Of a DNA stretch of 18,803 nucleotides, positions 13,710-18,803 are shown one piece after another. The position numbers were made by a program, and so were the translations under genes. The notes beneath the pieces were generated by a model. That model was given only the letters and a program-made list of their open reading frames with translations, was not told where the DNA came from and searched no databases. Positions within the stretch are counted from its first letter, which is position 1. Each line of letters starts with the position of its first letter. The DNA lies in NCBI GenBank assembly GCA_028287205.1, contig JAQBQC010000100.1, positions 1 through 18,803 on the forward strand, written 5' to 3'. Source of the DNA: Gemmatimonadota bacterium. GTDB lineage: Bacteria; Gemmatimonadota; Gemmatimonadetes; Gemmatimonadales; Gemmatimonadaceae.

Positions 13710-16700
13710 ATGTCACGCCGCCGCCTCGTTGCGCTGATCAGCGCCGGCATCCTGCTGCTCCTGGGCGTGAGCGTCATCGGGGCGATCCTCGCGACGACGC
13801 AAACGGATCTCGGCCGTGCGCGACTGCGATCGCTCATCAACTCGCAGGTAGAGAGCGCGATGGGCAATCGCGGAACCATCTACATCGGGCGCATCACCGG
13901 CAGCCTCTTTACGGGCGTGCAGCTCGATTCGATCTCGATTCGCGATGAGGAGGACTCGCTCGTCATCGCGACCGGCCCGATCATCCTGCGCTACGATCCG
14001 CGCGACGTGCTCGACAAGCGGCTGCTGCTCTCGTACCTCGAGGTGAATCGGCCCAACGTGTATCTCCGGCGGCGCGCGGATCACCAGTGGAGCTTCCGCC
14101 ACGTCTTTCCGGATGGCCAGAAGAAACAGCGCCTTGCGGGGACGCGCTCGCTCGGTGACTTCATCGTGATCGACAGCGCCGTGCTCCACGACTTGAAGTT
14201 CACCCTCACCGATCTTTGGTCGCCGCCCGATTCGCTGAAGGGCGCGCGCCGCGACAGTGCGATCAGGGTGGCGCTCAACGACACGCATCACGAGTTTCGT
14301 CGCACGCGCGAGGGGATCAAGCAGACGCGCCGGTGGACGAAGGGCGAGCTGCGATCGCCGTACGTGCGACTGGCGGATCCGGACAGCGTGGGGAAGTTGA
14401 TCTCGATCGGCTACATGCGCGTGAGCGAGAACGATCCTCCGCTCGAGCTGAACAACGCGACGGGCCCCGTCAGGATCCTCGGCGACACGGTGTTCTTCGA
14501 GCTGCATCATTTCGATCTTCCGGGCTCGACCGGGCACGCGCAGGGACGCGTGTCGTGGGGCGGGCCCGCGCCCACGCACTACGACGTGCACGTGTGGGCC
14601 GACTCGGTGTCCATGCAGGACGTCGCGTGGGTCTACCCGACGCTTCCGCGCACCGGCGGCGGGAAGATGGAGCTCACGATCAGAAACAACGTTCGCGACG
14701 CGCACGTGCTCGAGTATGGGCTGAGCAAGATGGATGTGCGCTCGACGAAGTCGCATCTCACCGGGGCGATGACGTTCGTCGTCGGGTTCCCCGTGCTGGG
14801 CGTGACGAACGTCGACGCGCAGTTCTCGCCGCTCGACTTCGATCTGCTTCGCACGCTGGCCGGCGGTCCGTTCCCGGAGGACTGGCAGGGTACCTTCACC
14901 GGATCGGTGCGCGGCCCCGGCGGGCTGCTCACCGATTGGCACGTGGACGATGCCGAGATGACGTTTCACGACGCGCACGTACGAGGCGCGGTGAGCAGGG
15001 CCTCGATGCACGGCGCGCTCGACATTCTCGTTCCGTCGAACACGAAGTTCCACGAGCTCGATGTCGACATCGCGACGCTGGATCTTCGCACGATCCAGTA
15101 CCTCTTCGCGAGCTTTCCGCGGCTCAAGGGCACGATATCGGGAGTCGCCACGCTGGACTCCTCGTGGCTCGATACGCGCTTCCACGATGCCGACATCGTG
15201 CACCACGACGACACCCTTCCGACCTCGCGCTTCACGGGCGACGGACGCGTCACGCAGGCACCGAAGTTCACCGCCTTCGACGTGACGCTCCAGGCGCAGC
15301 CGGTGTCGTTCACGACGTTCGCGCATTCGTATCCCGGGCTCGCCTTTCGCGGCAACTTCTCCGGACCGATGCGCATTCGCGGCACGATGGACGATCTCGA
15401 CGTCACCACGAACCTGAGCGGCGACGCCGGCACCATGGCGGTGAACGGCAACTTCGATCTCGACAGCGTGAGCGGGCTCGCGGGCCGGGGAACGGCGAGC
15501 GTCGCGGATCTCGATGTGCAGGCGCTGCTCGAGCGCAATACGCTTCCGTCCACGAGCCTGGCAGGCCGCGCCGCATTCGACATGCACGGCGACTCCATCG
15601 CGAATCTGAGCGGCTCGCTCAACGTCGACCTCGACCAGTCCCGGATCGAGCCCGTGGATGTGAGCGGCGCAACGGGGGCATTCACCTTCGGCGACGCGCA
15701 CATGCGCATCGACACGCTCAGCATCGTGAGCAGCGTCGCGCACGTGTCGGCCAAGGGAGCGTTGGGGCTCGCGCCGAACGTCGTCGACTCGCTGCGCTAT
15801 GCGGTGGTGATCGACTCCCTGGGCGGGCTCCGGCCGTGGATCCTGCCGCGCACGGCCTCCGACACCGCGCCGCGCGATACCGCCGTGCGACTGACGGAGC
15901 ACGATCTCGAGCTGCGGCAGCTGCGCGATTCGCTCGACGGACGAGCGCACGCCGAGGGGATGCTCGTCGGCTCGATCGACACGCTGCTCGCGCGTGGAGT
16001 GATCGCCGGCGAATCCCTCTTCGTCGCCGGGAATCGCGTTGCCGCTGCGAGCGCGACCTACGACATGGGTGGCCTGCCCGGCGACGCGCGCGGCACGATC
16101 AGCGCGCGCGCAGACTCGCTCCTGATCGCGACCGTCGCCATCGACAGCATGCAGGGGCAGCTCTCGATGACGAGTCGCTCGAGCGGCGCAGTCGCGGTGT
16201 CCGCCGCGAGCAACCGGCGCGCGGGAAGCTTCGTCGCGGGTACCCATCTCACCTTCGACCGCTCGCTCGATTCACTGCGCCTCATGGTCGACAGCCTCGG
16301 CGGACTGGTCGATACGCACCCATGGGGACTCGTTGCGCCGGCGACCATCGTCTTCGACACCGTCGGTACGCGGATCGACTCCGTGTCCGTGCGCGGCGGT
16401 GAGGGCGGCGCGATCGTGCTGCACGCCAATCTGCCGAACGCGCGCGCGGTGAGCGTCTCGCTGCGCGCCGACAGCGTGTCGCTCGCGGACCTCGGCGCGA
16501 TCGCTCAGCTCACGACGCCGATCAGCGGCACCGCCAGCGGCACGATGGAGATCTCGGGGCTGCGCACCGCGCCCACCATCACGCTCGGCTCGCGCTTCAG
16601 CGACGTGTCGTTCGGGACGGTGGCCTTTCCGTATTTCACGCTCAACGGATCGTACGCGAATCGGCTGCTCGACACGAAGATGGTCGTGTTCCGCCACGAC

Positions 16701-18308
16701 ACGGCCGTGATGTCGCTCACCGGCACGTGGCCGCTCAACCTCGCGCTCGTGCCCGTGGAGCGCCGAATGCTCGACGAGCCGCTCAAGGCGCATCTCGCCG
16801 GCGACAGTCTCGACCTCGCCGTTCTCGAGACGATCTCGACATCCTTCTCGCGTCCGTCGGGCACTGCGTCCGTGGGGCTCGATCTCGCCGGCACCTGGCG
16901 CCATCCGCTCCTCACCGGACGGCTGCGCGTGCGAAATGGCGAGATGGGACTTCCCGCGCTCGGCATTCGCCTGCGAAAGGTCGAAGCCGATCTCGGGTTC
17001 CGTCCGGACAGCCTGCGCATCGACACGCTTTCGGCCGCGAGCGGCACCGAGGCGAACAGCAAGCTCTCGCTGCGCGGCACCCTTGCGCTCGGGAACATCC
17101 TCGATCTCTCGCAGGATCTCAGCAACGTACAGGTGGACCTCTCGATGTCGGCGCGAAACTTTCTCGTGGTCGACAAGCGCTCGCTCGCGCGTCTCGAGCT
17201 CAGCGACGACGTGCGGCTCAGCGGTCCGTTCAGCCACCTGACGCTGACCGGCAACGTCAACATCGAGCGCGCCACGTTCTATCTCCCCGAGCTCGCGCAG
17301 AAATCCGCGCTGAGCCTCGATCCGTCCATCGATCCCGATGTCGGCACTCTCGTCGACACCAACCTGGTCGAGGTTCGCCGCACGTTCCTCGGGCAGCAGC
17401 GGCGCGATGTGCAGGAGGCCATCCGAAACCTGCAGGTGCCGAGCCTGCAGGTGGAGATCGGCAACGATGTGTGGCTGCGGTCCGAAGAGGCGAACATCAA
17501 GCTCGGTGGCCAGGTCGCACTGCGGAAGGATGCGGCGAACCAGCGCCTGGATGGCTCGATCCAGGTCGAGCGCGGCACCTATCGTCTCGATCTTGGACTC
17601 GTGCAGCGCACGTTTCAGGTCGACAGCGGGACCGTCACCTTCTACAACGATCCGCAGCAGGCCGGCTCACTCAACATCTGGGCGACGTACACCGTCCGGC
17701 AGGCCAACCAGCTCGCGCAGGACGTTCGCATCATCGCGCACATCGGAGGCACGCTGCTCGACCCGAAGCTCGATCTCTCGAGCGACGCGCGCGTCGCGCT
17801 CTCGTACACGGAGATTCTGAGCTACCTCGTGTTCGGCCAGCCCTCGCTGCTCGGATCCGGCGATCAGAACAACAACGCACTCCGTCCGGTCGCCCAGGCG
17901 CTGCTGCCGAGCGCGGGTGCGCTGATCGAGCGCGCGATCAACTCGCAGATCGGATTCTTCGATGTCGTGCAGGTGCAGACGGGGAACACGAACAACTACA
18001 ACGACCCGTCGCAGACCAGCGCGCAGAACTTCCTTTCGGGATCGCGCATTGGCGTTGGCAAGCAGTTGGGCCAGAAAGCGTTTCTCACGGCGAACGCCGG
18101 ATTGTGCGGGCTCGGCGGAGCAGGTGCGCAGGGAAGCTTCACGAACTCGATCGGCATCACGCTCGAGTACAGGCTGGCGCAGCACTTCTCGCTGCAGGCC
18201 AGTCTGGAGCCGCCGACGACGTCGCTGCTCTGTCGTCCTGGAGCCAACACGATCGGCGCGCGTCCGCGGCAGCTGGGCTTGGATCTCTTTCGCGACTGGA
18301 GCTTTTGA
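13710..18308 (+). CDS. tamB: TamB-type translocation and assembly / lipid-transport protein
   Basis: A 1532-residue AsmA-like, bridge-like protein. One N-terminal membrane anchor (about 7-28) is followed by a very long periplasmic region of amphipathic beta-strands with recurring DS(V/L) turns, as expected for a hydrophobic groove spanning the periplasm. The C-terminal TamB domain (DUF490) covers about 1180-1532. It includes RLDGSIQVERGTYRLDL, a VRIIAHIGGTLLDPKLDL segment, SYLVFGQPSLL and the terminal aromatic DWSF, typical of the family. TamB partners TamA and is implicated in outer-membrane protein assembly and phospholipid transport to the outer membrane. Only two Cys are seen, in the C-terminal part (about 1465 and 1507). 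It starts 3 bases after the Omp85 stop, and its own stop overlaps the next start, so the genes form one unit. Confidence 0.94.
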   Translation: MSRRRLVALISAGILLLLGVSVIGAILATTQTDLGRARLRSLINSQVESAMGNRGTIYIGRITGSLFTGVQLDSISIRDEEDSLVIATGPIILRYDPRDVLDKRLLLSYLEVNRPNVYLRRRADHQWSFRHVFPDGQKKQRLAGTRSLGDFIVIDSAVLHDLKFTLTDLWSPPDSLKGARRDSAIRVALNDTHHEFRRTREGIKQTRRWTKGELRSPYVRLADPDSVGKLISIGYMRVSENDPPLELNNATGPVRILGDTVFFELHHFDLPGSTGHAQGRVSWGGPAPTHYDVHVWADSVSMQDVAWVYPTLPRTGGGKMELTIRNNVRDAHVLEYGLSKMDVRSTKSHLTGAMTFVVGFPVLGVTNVDAQFSPLDFDLLRTLAGGPFPEDWQGTFTGSVRGPGGLLTDWHVDDAEMTFHDAHVRGAVSRASMHGALDILVPSNTKFHELDVDIATLDLRTIQYLFASFPRLKGTISGVATLDSSWLDTRFHDADIVHHDDTLPTSRFTGDGRVTQAPKFTAFDVTLQAQPVSFTTFAHSYPGLAFRGNFSGPMRIRGTMDDLDVTTNLSGDAGTMAVNGNFDLDSVSGLAGRGTASVADLDVQALLERNTLPSTSLAGRAAFDMHGDSIANLSGSLNVDLDQSRIEPVDVSGATGAFTFGDAHMRIDTLSIVSSVAHVSAKGALGLAPNVVDSLRYAVVIDSLGGLRPWILPRTASDTAPRDTAVRLTEHDLELRQLRDSLDGRAHAEGMLVGSIDTLLARGVIAGESLFVAGNRVAAASATYDMGGLPGDARGTISARADSLLIATVAIDSMQGQLSMTSRSSGAVAVSAASNRRAGSFVAGTHLTFDRSLDSLRLMVDSLGGLVDTHPWGLVAPATIVFDTVGTRIDSVSVRGGEGGAIVLHANLPNARAVSVSLRADSVSLADLGAIAQLTTPISGTASGTMEISGLRTAPTITLGSRFSDVSFGTVAFPYFTLNGSYANRLLDTKMVVFRHDTAVMSLTGTWPLNLALVPVERRMLDEPLKAHLAGDSLDLAVLETISTSFSRPSGTASVGLDLAGTWRHPLLTGRLRVRNGEMGLPALGIRLRKVEADLGFRPDSLRIDTLSAASGTEANSKLSLRGTLALGNILDLSQDLSNVQVDLSMSARNFLVVDKRSLARLELSDDVRLSGPFSHLTLTGNVNIERATFYLPELAQKSALSLDPSIDPDVGTLVDTNLVEVRRTFLGQQRRDVQEAIRNLQVPSLQVEIGNDVWLRSEEANIKLGGQVALRKDAANQRLDGSIQVERGTYRLDLGLVQRTFQVDSGTVTFYNDPQQAGSLNIWATYTVRQANQLAQDVRIIAHIGGTLLDPKLDLSSDARVALSYTEILSYLVFGQPSLLGSGDQNNNALRPVAQALLPSAGALIERAINSQIGFFDVVQVQTGNTNNYNDPSQTSAQNFLSGSRIGVGKQLGQKAFLTANAGLCGLGGAGAQGSFTNSIGITLEYRLAQHFSLQASLEPPTTSLLCRPGANTIGARPRQLGLDLFRDWSF

Positions 18309-18803
18309 CGGGACCGGTTCTGCTCATCACGAATCCGGCCGCGCGACGCGGCCGCCTGCTCGAGCAGCGTGCGCGTGACGCGTTGCTCGCTGCCGGCGCG
18401 GAGTTCGATGTGGTAGTCTCGTCGCATCAGGGGCACGCCGCCCTCGTGGCCGCCGAGCGCGCGCGCGATTTTGCGTCGGTGCTCACCCTCGGCGGCGATG
18501 GGACGGCGATGGAGGTGATCGGCGCGCTGGCGAACACCGGTACGCCGTTGGCGTTCTGCCCGGAGGCACCGGAAATCTCGTCGCGCGCGCGCTGCGAACG
18601 CCGCGCCGCATCGAGCGCGCGGTACCGGCGCTCCTCCACGGAACCGTGGCCGCGGTCGATCTCGGATACATTCCGGAGAGCAAACGCCACTTCGCGTTCA
18701 GCAGCGGTGTCGGCGTCGACGCGCGGATGATCGACGAGATGCATCCGGAGACGAAGCGGCGCTTCGGCATCGGCGCGTACATCCACACCGGCGTGAAGGT
18801 GGG
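18305..18803 (+). pseudogene. Diacylglycerol-kinase-family lipid kinase, frameshifted and cut by the window end
   Basis: N-terminal part of a DagK/YegS/LCB5-type lipid kinase, which phosphorylates diacylglycerol or related lipids with ATP. The likely start is TTG at 18305-18307, overlapping the tamB stop, with GGAG at 18298-18301. The first frame gives VLLITNPAARRG and LTLGGDGTAMEVIGALANTG, the ATP-site GGDGT motif. After TGTPL (near 18550) this frame loses similarity. Reading on with one added base gives GVLPGGTGNLVARAL, then AVDLGYIPE and FAFSSGVGVDARMIDEM, running open to the window edge. The family's PGGTGN and GxGxDA motifs are thus intact in the other frame. One G appears to be missing at 18547-18552. 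This may be a sequencing or assembly error rather than a true pseudogene; either way the family assignment is secure. Confidence 0.85.

Noticed and set aside
13713..16402. Long frames of 844 (minus) and 728 (plus) residues over tamB
   Set aside because: They lie opposite or out of phase with tamB, which has a complete family-typical protein; their composition is that of shadow frames.
16727..18730. 667-residue plus-strand frame
   Set aside because: Most of it is a shadow of tamB. Only the part from 18305 to about 18550 is real, as the start of the lipid kinase; after the frameshift it is again out of phase.

Overview
This window is GC-rich (roughly two thirds G+C by eye), gene-dense bacterial chromosome from a Gram-negative, diderm organism. 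The diderm call rests on an Omp85/TamA-type outer-membrane barrel gene followed directly by a tamB-type gene. A eukaryotic-type Ser/Thr kinase with an HRDVSPNN catalytic loop, a response regulator with a GGDEF-like output domain, and the general style of the proteins suggest Gemmatimonadota. Myxococcota or a related deep lineage is possible. The taxon is an inference; there is no rRNA gene in the window. No CRISPR array, insertion sequence, prophage or recognisable tRNA is visible.

Layout. (1) Positions 1-296 hold no convincing gene but carry four close-packed inverted repeats and a 10-bp direct repeat. (2) Positions 297-3281 are a minus-strand cluster. In transcription order it is a Ser/Thr protein kinase, a PduO-type cob(I)alamin adenosyltransferase, 3-dehydroquinate synthase (aroB) and a 58-residue two-helix membrane protein. 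(3) Positions 3330-7071 are a plus-strand run: ferredoxin-NADP+ reductase of the thioredoxin-reductase-like type, a small zinc-ribbon protein, a CzcO-like flavoprotein, an SDR-fold protein lacking the usual catalytic Tyr/Lys, and a DinB-fold protein. (4) Positions 7110-10172 are minus-strand: a dipeptide/oligopeptide-binding lipoprotein, then one DppB-type permease with no DppC or ATPase genes following, then a LiaF C-terminal-domain protein. (5) From 10281 to the window end everything is on the plus strand: a REC-GGDEF-like regulator, a 72-residue single-helix protein, TamA/BamA, TamB (1532 residues), and the 5' part of a diacylglycerol-kinase-family lipid kinase.

The most notable block is 11260-18803. 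The small membrane protein, Omp85 protein, TamB and lipid kinase are linked by overlaps or a 3-base gap, so they probably form one translationally coupled unit. TAM-type machines act in outer-membrane assembly and, for TamB-like proteins, lipid transport to the outer membrane, so a coupled lipid kinase makes functional sense. The lipid kinase reading frame is broken by an apparent one-base deletion near 18547-18552. The conserved GGDGT half is in one frame and the PGGTGN half and everything after it is in another, so this is either a sequencing error or a real frameshift.

Most of the long open frames opposite or out of frame with these genes are by-products of high-GC codon bias and are not annotated.
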